Part shown: positions 19,098 through 27,099 of the stretch, one piece after another
How positions within the stretch are numbered: position 1 is the first letter of the stretch
How the letters are laid out: each line of letters opens with the position of its first letter
Assembly: GCF_008017825.1 (NCBI RefSeq)
Contig: NZ_VRLS01000052.1
Coordinates: 310,001-374,000 of the forward strand
Reading direction: 5' to 3'
Source: Mesonia sp008017825
GTDB lineage: Bacteria > Bacteroidota > Bacteroidia > Flavobacteriales > Flavobacteriaceae
Length of the DNA stretch: 64,000 nucleotides
Translations under genes and position numbers: made by a program
Notes under the pieces: generated by a model
What the model was told of the DNA's origin: nothing
Database searches by the model: none
Seen by the model: the letters and a program-made list of their open reading frames with translations, nothing else

Positions 19098-19811
19098 TTA
19101 TTCTTCGTTTAAGCTACTGCTCTCTTCTCTATTAGCATTCTCATGACTAGAAGCTGCATCATTTGTCATTTCTTCATCTGCATTTACCATTTGATTTTCT
19201 GAACTACTATCAAATTGCTTTGCTTCATCTTCAGTTAAAGGCTCTCTTTTTGGTTTTCCTTCCAATTGAGCTTTCAAATCCATTACATAATGATCTATTT
19301 GCCAACGTTCTTTTTCATTGGTTTGAGCTGCATAAGATCCCATAGTGTTTATCCCATAATACATTACATGATAAACAGAACCTTCAGTAATTGCTCTTCC
19401 AGCATCATCATAAGCCGGAATACCAAGTATTTTTTCTCTTTGTGCTAAAGTTCCTTTTCCATCACCTTTATCACCGTGGCAAATTGCACAGTAGATTGTA
19501 TAAAGTGCTTTTCCTTCATTTACATTATCTTCTGTATAAGGAAGTGGATTTTTTAATTCCGCTTTAGCTAAATCATAACCCTCTGTAGTGTTGTCATATT
19601 CGTATGGCATCCATCCCCTAGGAATAGTTCCCTCTACAGGTAATTTTGCTTCTTGGCTTCCTTCAAAAACTTCATACTCTCCATAGGTTTCATATCCTAC
19701 AGATTTATACATGTTAGGAAAGTATTGATAGTTTCTATCTTTTTCATTAAAACAGGATACTGCCAATAAAGACATTAAAGTAACCCCAGCTATTTTAAAT
19801 AAACTTTTCAT
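19098..19811 (-). CDS. actE: alternative complex III monoheme cytochrome c lipoprotein ActE
   Basis: 237 residues. Signal peptide with lipobox LLAVSC (lipidated Cys about 20). One c-type heme site C108-AI-C111-H112 with a likely axial Met157 in NTMGSY. It is a periplasm-facing, membrane-tethered cytochrome that takes part in electron delivery from the Act complex to the oxidase. The C-terminal 40 residues are Glu/Ser/Asn-rich and low in complexity. It starts 4 bases after the actD stop. Confidence 0.94.
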   Translation of the reverse strand: MKSLFKIAGVTLMSLLAVSCFNEKDRNYQYFPNMYKSVGYETYGEYEVFEGSQEAKLPVEGTIPRGWMPYEYDNTTEGYDLAKAELKNPLPYTEDNVNEGKALYTIYCAICHGDKGDGKGTLAQREKILGIPAYDDAGRAITEGSVYHVMYYGINTMGSYAAQTNEKERWQIDHYVMDLKAQLEGKPKREPLTEDEAKQFDSSSENQMVNADEEMTNDAASSHENANREESSSLNEE

Positions 19812-19815
19812 AGGT

Positions 19816-20340
19816 TTATTTGTTTATTAAGTTCACTTCTAAAGCTCCGGTATCGCTTAGAAATTTAGACATATCTTTTACATTATGTTTCCCTACACTA
19901 ACTTCCATTAAGAAGTGGTCATCTGTAGTTCTGACATCTGGATTTTCAGCTTGTTTAAAAGGCCATAGCTTACTTCTCATATAAAAAGTAATAACCATAA
20001 GGTGAGCAGCAAAAAATACGGTAAGTTCAAACATAATTGGTACGAATGCCGGTAAGTTCTCCAGAAAGCTAAAACTTGGCTTTCCTCCAATATCTTGCGG
20101 CCAATCTTGTATCATAATAAAATTCATCATAGAAATAGCTACCGATAAACCAACTAATCCATACAAAAATGAGGTAATTGCTAATCGAGTTGGAGCTAAT
20201 CCCATTGCCTTATCAAGACCGTGTACAGGAAAAGGTGTATAAACCTCTTCAATGTGGTAGTTGGCCTCTCTTGTTTGCTTTACGGCTTGCATAAGCAAGT
20301 CATCGTCCGTATAAATAGCGTGTATAACTTTTGAAGACAT
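19816..20340 (-). CDS. actD: alternative complex III subunit ActD (DUF3341)
   Basis: 174 residues. An N-terminal soluble domain with the VYTPFPVHGLDKAMGL segment is followed by two membrane helices (about 56-74 and 100-118), the DUF3341/ActD pattern. It is a structural subunit without cofactors. Tightly packed between actC (10 bases) and actE (4 bases). Confidence 0.93.
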   Translation of the reverse strand: MSSKVIHAIYTDDDLLMQAVKQTREANYHIEEVYTPFPVHGLDKAMGLAPTRLAITSFLYGLVGLSVAISMMNFIMIQDWPQDIGGKPSFSFLENLPAFVPIMFELTVFFAAHLMVITFYMRSKLWPFKQAENPDVRTTDDHFLMEVSVGKHNVKDMSKFLSDTGALEVNLINK

Positions 20341-20350
20341 TCTTTACTTA

Positions 20351-21847
20351 TTATGAGTTTATATTATTATCTGAGTCTGAATTAGCATCATCTGCTGCGT
20401 CTTTTTCATTATCGATATTTGACGCTGGCTTTCTTACAGGCTCATCATATAGTTTTACATGATCTCCATGTTCTGCTCTTAACTGCTTATATTTTGCTCC
20501 TGAAGATTTCAGGATTGTTTTTACTTCTGCCTGTGCAATTACAGGGAACGTTCTAGCGTATAATAAGAATAGTACAAAGAAAAACCCAATTGTTCCTATA
20601 AAAATACCAATATCTACAAAGGTTGGAGAGAACATTGTCCAAGATGATGGTAAATAATCTCTATGTAAAGAAGTTACGATAATTACAAAACGCTCAAACC
20701 ACATTCCTATGTTTACTACGATAGAGATAAAGAAAGAGAACATTATACTTCTTCTTAATTTAGGGAACCACATGAACTGAGGAGAAAATACGTTACACGT
20801 CATCATACACCAGTATGCCCAAGCATAAGGTCCTGTTGCCCTATTTAAGAATGCGTACTGCTCAAATTCAACTCCAGAGTACCATGCAATTACCAACTCG
20901 GTAATATACGCTACCCCAACAATAGAACCTGTAAGCATAATTACAATGTTCATTAATTCTATATGCTGAACAGTAATGTAGTTTTCTAAATTAGAAACCT
21001 TACGCATGATAATCAATAAGGTATTTACCATAGCAAAACCAGAGAAAATCGCTCCCGCCACAAAGTAAGGAGGGAAAATCGTAGTATGCCAACCTGGTAT
21101 AACCGATGTAGCAAAGTCAAAAGATACAATAGTGTGTACAGACAGTACTAATGGAGTAGCTAAACCTGCCAATACCAATGACACTTCTTCAAAACGTTGC
21201 CAATCTTTAGCTCTTCCAGACCATCCAAATGAAAGAATAGAATAAATTCTCTTTTGAAAAGGCTTTACCGCTCTATCCCTAATCATTGCAAAATCTGGCA
21301 ATAAACCTGTCCACCAGAATACTAATGAAACAGATAAGTAAGTTGAAATTGCAAACACATCCCAAAGTAGTGGAGAGTTAAAGTTTACCCACAATGATCC
21401 AAATTGATTAGGAATTGGTAATACCCAATATGCTAACCAAGGACGACCCATGTGAATAATCGGAAATAAACCTGCTTGAACTACAGAGAAGATTGTCATC
21501 GCTTCCGCGGAACGGTTAATTGCCATTCTCCATTTTTGACGGAATAACAATAATACGGCAGAAATAAGTGTACCAGCGTGACCAATACCTACCCACCAAA
21601 CAAAATTGGTAATATCCCAAGCCCAACCTACGGTCTTGTTTAATCCCCAAGTACCAATACCTGTAGATACAGTGTAAGTGATACATCCTAATCCCCAAAT
21701 AAAAGCTACTAAGGCAATAGAAAATACAATCCACCAAGACTTATTTGCTTTACCTTCAACAGGTGCTGCAACATCTATAGTAACATCATGATAGGATTTA
21801 TCTCCGGTAACTAAAGGCTTTCTAATAGGTGCTTCGTAATGAGACAT
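20351..21847 (-). CDS. actC: alternative complex III quinol-binding subunit ActC (NrfD/PsrC family)
   Basis: 498 residues with about ten membrane helices. Family segments visible: VWWVGIGHAGTLISA, PIIHMGRPW and the WHTTIFPPYFVAGAIFSG region. NrfD-type subunits form the menaquinol site on the periplasmic side next to the Fe-S/heme chain. The C-terminal tail after residue 460 is charged (Asp/Asn/Ser-rich). It follows actB after 36 bases. Confidence 0.95.
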   Translation of the reverse strand: MSHYEAPIRKPLVTGDKSYHDVTIDVAAPVEGKANKSWWIVFSIALVAFIWGLGCITYTVSTGIGTWGLNKTVGWAWDITNFVWWVGIGHAGTLISAVLLLFRQKWRMAINRSAEAMTIFSVVQAGLFPIIHMGRPWLAYWVLPIPNQFGSLWVNFNSPLLWDVFAISTYLSVSLVFWWTGLLPDFAMIRDRAVKPFQKRIYSILSFGWSGRAKDWQRFEEVSLVLAGLATPLVLSVHTIVSFDFATSVIPGWHTTIFPPYFVAGAIFSGFAMVNTLLIIMRKVSNLENYITVQHIELMNIVIMLTGSIVGVAYITELVIAWYSGVEFEQYAFLNRATGPYAWAYWCMMTCNVFSPQFMWFPKLRRSIMFSFFISIVVNIGMWFERFVIIVTSLHRDYLPSSWTMFSPTFVDIGIFIGTIGFFFVLFLLYARTFPVIAQAEVKTILKSSGAKYKQLRAEHGDHVKLYDEPVRKPASNIDNEKDAADDANSDSDNNINS

Positions 21848-21883
21848 AATGCTTTATAATTGATTCTTTTATTAACTCTATTA

Positions 21884-24800
21884 TTATACTTCAGAAGTGT
21901 TTCTAACTTTTGTATGATAGAATACATTAGGTTTCGTACCTACATATTCCAACAAGTGATACATTCTATCATCTTGTTTTTTATCATTTACAACACTTTC
22001 TTTATCGTTGATATCTCCAAATTTCATCGCACCAGAACTACATGCATTAGAACAAGCGGTTTGGAATTCTCCATCTTTAATTTCTCTTCCGTCACGTTTA
22101 GCATCAAGAATTGTTTTTTGTGTCATTTGAATACACATAGAACATTTTTCCATCACCCCACGAGATCTTACCGTAACATCTGGGTTTAATACCATTCTAC
22201 CCAAATCATTATTCATATGGTAATCAAACTCGTCATTCTTATTGTACAAGAACCAGTTAAAACGACGTACTTTATAAGGACAGTTGTTAGCACAATATCT
22301 TGTACCTACACAACGGTTGTAAGCCATATGGTTTTGACCTTGACGACCGTGAGAAGTTGCCGCTACCGGACAAACAGTTTCACAAGGTGCGTGATTACAG
22401 TGCTGACACATTACTGGCTGGAAAACAACCTGAGGATTATCGGAAGCATCTTCTAGCTCACCGAATCCAGACAATGAATCACCTAAACCGTCAAAATCAT
22501 CTTTCTTTTGATTATCTCCTGCGAAAGTCTCTTCAGATGAGTAGTAACGATCAATACGCAACCAGTGCATATCCCTACTACGTCTTACTTCAGATTTTCC
22601 TACAACAGGAACATTATTTTCACTATGACAAGCAATAACACAAGCTCCACAACCTGTACAAGCATTTAAATCTATAGAAAGATTAAAATGGTGACCAATT
22701 GTTCTGTCAAATTCATCCCAAAGATCTACCTCTGGAGAAGTCACAGGAACAGGCTCGTGATTTAAAGATACGTGCGGAGTTGAATTCCACTCGTGCTTAT
22801 CCTTAGTATTGAAAATTTCTAACGTTGTTTCTTTTACAACATCTCCTCTACCCATTAAAGTGTTATGCAACTGCACACAAGCAAACTCATGCTCACCAGA
22901 TGCTTTTTCAATGGTAATATTTTGAACGTTATTAAAATCTTTATATAACGGGTAAGCATTAACACCTACCTGCATTTCTTCTTGAATTGCTTCTTTTCTT
23001 CCGTATCCTAAAGCTAAACCAACAGAACCTTTAGCTTGTCCTGGCTGAATGATCACAGGAACATTCTTAAGCTCAGTTTTACCTAATTTAACAGTAACAT
23101 AGCTACCATTTAAACCACCATTAGCAACGTGTTTATTTTCTAAATCCATTGCTTCAGCATCAGCCTTAGAAACCGTTAAGTAATTATCCCAAGAAGCTCG
23201 AGTAATAGGATCTGGTAATTCTTGTAACCAAGGGTTATTAGCCTGTTCCCCATCTCCAAGAGCAGTTTTAGTATAGAGCGTCAACTCTAAACCTTTTCCT
23301 TTTTCAGACTGAGATAATTTTCTCGCTGAAGCGGAAGCAGATACACCTGCACCCAAAAATTCAGCATCAGATTCTTCAGAAAGCGTTGAATTCGACTCAA
23401 AAACTCCATCATGCAATGCAGTTGACCAAGAAGAAGAACCTAACTTTCCTTTCCAAGTCTCTTTAATATACTCATAGTAAGACTTTTCACTACCCGTCCA
23501 TTTCAATAAACAATCTTGAAATTGACGTGTATCAAATAATGGCTTAATCGTAGGCTGCATTAAACTAAAGTAATTTTTAGTTAACTGCACATCACCCCAA
23601 CTTTCTAAGTAATGAGGCGTAGCAGCAACAAAATTACATAATTTAGCAGTCTCATCCATTTTAGAAGAGAAAGCTACTTTTACATCTACGTTTTTAAGCG
23701 CTTTCACAAACACATCTGCGTTTGGTAAGCTATAAGCAGGGTTTACTCCTGCAGTCATAATAGCACCTACAGCACCATTATTCATTTTATTTACTAAATC
23801 AAGAACCTCCTTAGCATTACCTTGACGAATCATTCTAGGATTAGCAATATCCATTACCGCGCTACCTAACTGTTCGTTTATTGCCATTACTAAATTTTGA
23901 GCATCCTCATCTTCGATTCCAGAAACCACTACCGCTCCAGACCCAGCTCTTCTTAATTGTTCTTTAGCTTTTACAACAGCATCATCTAGTTTAGCAGCTA
24001 AATTACTTGAAGGATTTCCCGAAACATATCCGTAAAGCGCAGCTAAAATCATCTTTTGCTCAGAAGGAGTTACAGGAACACGCTTATCTGCATTTGCACC
24101 TGTCATAGACATATTAGATTCAAACTGAATATGACGTGACATTTTTCCATTCTTTGGAATTCTTCCCTGCGCATATCCAGAATCATATCCTCCACCTTGC
24201 CAATCTCCTAAGAAATCTGCTCCAATAGAAACGATTGTTTCTGCTTTAGAAAAATCATAATTAGGAAGCGCTCTGTAACCATACTTTGCCTCAAACGCAT
24301 TTAACGCAGCGTTTTCAGATACGGTATCATATACTACGTGACGAACATTCGAAAATTTCGCCTTAAACTCTTTAATCAATTCAGTAGTAGAAGGACTAGC
24401 AAAAGTTTGTGTCATTAACACAATTTCTTTTCCTCCTACACCATTTAATTTTTCACTTAACTCCTTATCAAACCTTTCCCAAGAAACATCTTCCCCTTTA
24501 ATAGAAGGCCTTTTAACTCTTTTATTATCATACAATGACAATACAGAAGCATGAACTCTAGCATTTGCACCAGAATTAACCTTACCAAGAGTATTATTTT
24601 CTATTTTAATAGGTCTTCCTTCACGAGTTTTAACCAGTACGCTAGAAAAATCAAACCCATCTGCAATAGTTGTAGCATAATAATTAGCTACACCAGGAAC
24701 GATACGCTCTGGTTGAACCACGTAAGGTATTGATTTAGTCACAGGACCTTCACAAGCTGCAAGAGACGCAGCCGCCGTACTAAACCCAACAAATTTAAGG

Positions 24801-24964
24801 AAATCCCTTCTGGAAGTTTTAGAACTTTCTAATGTTTCTTTGTCTCCCAAAAACTCATCTGTAGGAATTTCTTCCACAAATTCATTCTGTTGAAGCGTCT
24901 CAACAATAGAACTATCCTCCTTTAGCTCTTCAACACTTTTCCAGTATTTCTTGTTTGATGACAT
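21884..24964 (-). CDS. actB: alternative complex III iron-sulfur subunit ActB, Tat-exported
   Basis: 1026 residues. An N-terminal twin-arginine motif SRRDFLKFVG (51-60) precedes a hydrophobic Ala-rich segment ending in Cys71, which may also be lipidated. Residues about 100-700 resemble a molybdopterin-oxidoreductase fold, cofactor-free in known ActB proteins. The C-terminal third is an FeS electron-transfer domain with CTGCGACVIAC, CQHCNHAPCETVCP, CVGTRYCANNCP and CSMC ... C clusters. It passes electrons from the ActC quinol site toward ActA/ActE hemes. 31 bases downstream of actA. Confidence 0.96.
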   Translation of the reverse strand: MSSNKKYWKSVEELKEDSSIVETLQQNEFVEEIPTDEFLGDKETLESSKTSRRDFLKFVGFSTAAASLAACEGPVTKSIPYVVQPERIVPGVANYYATTIADGFDFSSVLVKTREGRPIKIENNTLGKVNSGANARVHASVLSLYDNKRVKRPSIKGEDVSWERFDKELSEKLNGVGGKEIVLMTQTFASPSTTELIKEFKAKFSNVRHVVYDTVSENAALNAFEAKYGYRALPNYDFSKAETIVSIGADFLGDWQGGGYDSGYAQGRIPKNGKMSRHIQFESNMSMTGANADKRVPVTPSEQKMILAALYGYVSGNPSSNLAAKLDDAVVKAKEQLRRAGSGAVVVSGIEDEDAQNLVMAINEQLGSAVMDIANPRMIRQGNAKEVLDLVNKMNNGAVGAIMTAGVNPAYSLPNADVFVKALKNVDVKVAFSSKMDETAKLCNFVAATPHYLESWGDVQLTKNYFSLMQPTIKPLFDTRQFQDCLLKWTGSEKSYYEYIKETWKGKLGSSSWSTALHDGVFESNSTLSEESDAEFLGAGVSASASARKLSQSEKGKGLELTLYTKTALGDGEQANNPWLQELPDPITRASWDNYLTVSKADAEAMDLENKHVANGGLNGSYVTVKLGKTELKNVPVIIQPGQAKGSVGLALGYGRKEAIQEEMQVGVNAYPLYKDFNNVQNITIEKASGEHEFACVQLHNTLMGRGDVVKETTLEIFNTKDKHEWNSTPHVSLNHEPVPVTSPEVDLWDEFDRTIGHHFNLSIDLNACTGCGACVIACHSENNVPVVGKSEVRRSRDMHWLRIDRYYSSEETFAGDNQKKDDFDGLGDSLSGFGELEDASDNPQVVFQPVMCQHCNHAPCETVCPVAATSHGRQGQNHMAYNRCVGTRYCANNCPYKVRRFNWFLYNKNDEFDYHMNNDLGRMVLNPDVTVRSRGVMEKCSMCIQMTQKTILDAKRDGREIKDGEFQTACSNACSSGAMKFGDINDKESVVNDKKQDDRMYHLLEYVGTKPNVFYHTKVRNTSEV

Positions 24965-24995
24965 ATGATAATATAGATATTAACTTCTTAAAAAA

Positions 24996-26348
24996 TTAGT
25001 AGTGACATTTACCGCATTCCAACGCACCCATTTGAGCCGCTGTTAATGTTTCAACACCATATTTCTTAGACAATTCCTCATGAATTTTCTCATAATACTT
25101 ATTGCCTTCTACTTTTACGTTTGTTTCTCTGTGACAATTAATACACCAACCCATTGTTAATGGTGAATGTTGACGCATAATTTCCATCTCCTCTACAGGA
25201 CCGTGACACTCTTGACAAGTAATTCCAGCTACAGAAACGTGCTGCGAGTGATTAAAATAAGCAAAGTCCGGCAGGTTATGAATTCTCACCCACTTTACAG
25301 GTTTTTGCTCTCCGCTATACGACTGAGTCGCAGGATCCCATCCTGTCGCCTCGTAAAGCTTAGCGATCTCACCATCATAAAACTCTTTAGAATAATCTTC
25401 AGTAGCAGTTTCTGGCGCTACTTCAGAAATAGATTTATGACAGTTCATACACACATTTAGCGATGGTATCCCAGATGTTTTACTTACTCGAGCAGAAGAG
25501 TGACAATATTTACACTCGATCTGATTATCTCCTGCATGAATTTTATGCGAATAATGTATTGGCTGAACCGGCTGATAACCCTGATCAACACCTACCTGCA
25601 TCAAATATCCATAAACAAAATACCCACCAGCAAGCAACAAGAATACTGAGGTAACCAAAACTAAAAATTGATTCTCAACAAAAGCTTTCCAGATTGGCTT
25701 TCTTTTCTCAGAAACTACCACAGGAACACCATTTGCTTCCGCAAATCGATTTAACGTTTTATTCACCAACACCAACACCGCTACCAATAACAGTAACACA
25801 AATGCAAGCACTCCTAAAACAATATTAGTTGACACCCCGCTTCCAGACCCACCTGAAGCTTGACCCTCACCTGTAGCTGCCACTTTAGGTTCTGGTTTTG
25901 GCTGCTCCACATACGCAAGTATGTTATCGATATCAGAATTTGATAACTGAGGGAAAGCATTCATTGGAGTCTCATTGTACTCCTCATAAATTGCTACCGC
26001 TTCAGGATCTCCTGCATCGATCATTGCAGCACTATTTTTTATCCATCTATAAAGCCAATCGATTTCATGTCTTTCTGTCACTCCATGCAAAGCAGGACCT
26101 GTCGCTCGTTTATACGGCTTATGACAAGCAGCACATAAGGAGTTAAACAAATCTTTACCCGCAGCAGGATCTCCACCTTGTGAACTCGAAGGTATCGCTT
26201 CTGCCGAAGCAGACTCTTCTACACTAGGAGCATCCGCAGCAGCTCCAGAGTCTTCTTGCGAAAACGAAGTTTGAGAGAATGAAAATAAAACTACTAACGA
26301 GAGTAGTAGTGTTCTAGAAATTGAATGGCGTATATTCACCTTTTTCAT
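24996..26348 (-). CDS. actA: alternative complex III multiheme cytochrome c ActA
   Basis: 450 residues. The signal peptide is followed by a monoheme domain (C72-AA-C75-H76), a linker, two hydrophobic helices (about 174-195 and 228-250) and a C-terminal multiheme domain with five more CxxCH sites (CKYCH, CMNCH, CQECH, CINCH, CGKCH). That makes six heme sites in all. The N-terminal monoheme module fused ahead of the pentaheme part is a clear architectural feature. First gene of the act-cta operon, with a candidate -7 element about 93 bases upstream. Confidence 0.95.
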   Translation of the reverse strand: MKKVNIRHSISRTLLLSLVVLFSFSQTSFSQEDSGAAADAPSVEESASAEAIPSSSQGGDPAAGKDLFNSLCAACHKPYKRATGPALHGVTERHEIDWLYRWIKNSAAMIDAGDPEAVAIYEEYNETPMNAFPQLSNSDIDNILAYVEQPKPEPKVAATGEGQASGGSGSGVSTNIVLGVLAFVLLLLVAVLVLVNKTLNRFAEANGVPVVVSEKRKPIWKAFVENQFLVLVTSVFLLLAGGYFVYGYLMQVGVDQGYQPVQPIHYSHKIHAGDNQIECKYCHSSARVSKTSGIPSLNVCMNCHKSISEVAPETATEDYSKEFYDGEIAKLYEATGWDPATQSYSGEQKPVKWVRIHNLPDFAYFNHSQHVSVAGITCQECHGPVEEMEIMRQHSPLTMGWCINCHRETNVKVEGNKYYEKIHEELSKKYGVETLTAAQMGALECGKCHY

Positions 26349-26440
26349 ATTACAGCTGAATTAACATCTTAATTTGGTATGATTTTTACAGTGAAGTAGT
26401 TAGCTATATTAACATATCTTAACACTCCTAAATCCAAGCA

Positions 26441-26448
26441 CAAAAGTA
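26441..26448 (-). promoter_or_regulatory. candidate -7 element of the act-cta operon
   Basis: TACTTTTG on the minus strand, an exact TAnnTTTG match, 92 bases ahead of the actA ATG. A TTC 20 bases further upstream is a poor -33. The implied leader is about 85 bases and A/T-rich with no evident hairpin. Confidence 0.45.
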
Positions 26449-26546
26449 ATACTTATAGATGATTTAAGGAATGTTACAGAACTGTTAATGCTTAATTTAT
26501 ATTACTTCTAAATAATAATTCAAGCCCAACTATAGTTATTTAATCA

Positions 26547-26554
26547 TACTTTTG
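26547..26554 (+). promoter_or_regulatory. candidate -7 element of the SPOR-domain gene
   Basis: TACTTTTG, an exact TAnnTTTG match, 18 bases before the ATG at 26573. No clear TTG upstream. Confidence 0.4.
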
Positions 26555-26572
26555 TAAAAATTAATTTGCGTT

Positions 26573-26962
26573 ATGAACAAACACACCTCAGTAATTTATT
26601 TATTTTTAAGCATTTGCACTTTCAGCTTAACAAACTTAAATGCTCAAGAGAGTAAATCTAAAATAAATACAGACCCATTAGTTCAAGAACTCTTAGTATT
26701 AAAATCAAAAATGACAGAGAGTAATGAACTTAATGAGCGTTACAAAATTCAGCTCTTCTCTGGGTCAACATTAGAAGCGGCCAACAAGATTAGACAGAAA
26801 TTTAAAATAAAGCATCCAGATGAACCTGCTAGTATAGAATACCAAACTCCTAATTACAAAGTTTGGGTAGGTGACTTTAGAGATAGACTTGAGGCAGAAA
26901 GGTTATTTATCGCCATTAAAGAGGATTTTAAAAGTTCTTTTGTATTTAAACCCAGACAGTAA
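26573..26962 (+). CDS. small secreted SPOR-domain protein
   Basis: 129 residues. Signal peptide about 1-25 (ending NLNAQ). Residues about 53-129 form an SPOR fold: YKIQLFSGSTLEAANKIRQKF at the first strand/helix, then YKVWVGDFRDRLEAERL in the second half. SPOR domains bind glycan strands lacking stem peptides, mainly at division sites. The protein is only a signal peptide plus this domain. It stands alone between the divergent act operon and the convergent infB, with a shared bidirectional terminator downstream. Confidence 0.85.
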   Translation: MNKHTSVIYLFLSICTFSLTNLNAQESKSKINTDPLVQELLVLKSKMTESNELNERYKIQLFSGSTLEAANKIRQKFKIKHPDEPASIEYQTPNYKVWVGDFRDRLEAERLFIAIKEDFKSSFVFKPRQ

Positions 26963-27042
26963 AATTAACAATACAGAACTAATATATATGGCCCAGCAAG
27001 CGTTTTACTGTAATATTAAATGAAGAGCTTAGAGCTCTTAAT

Positions 27043-27089
27043 TATAAATAAAAAAAGCTACTCTTATTGAGCAGCTTTTTTTATTTATA
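27043..27089. terminator. bidirectional terminator between the SPOR gene and infB
   Basis: Long A/T-flanked hairpin: AGCTACTC / GAGCAGCT with one mismatch, extended by A-runs on one side and T-runs on the other. It therefore ends transcription from both directions. A second small perfect palindrome (AAGAGCT TAG AGCTCTT) lies just before it at about 27023-27039. Confidence 0.85.
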
Positions 27090-27099
27090 ATCTTTAAAT

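Noticed and set aside
22217..22638. Plus-strand frames inside actB
   Set aside because: Antisense shadows of the iron-sulfur domain, with no start context or family match.
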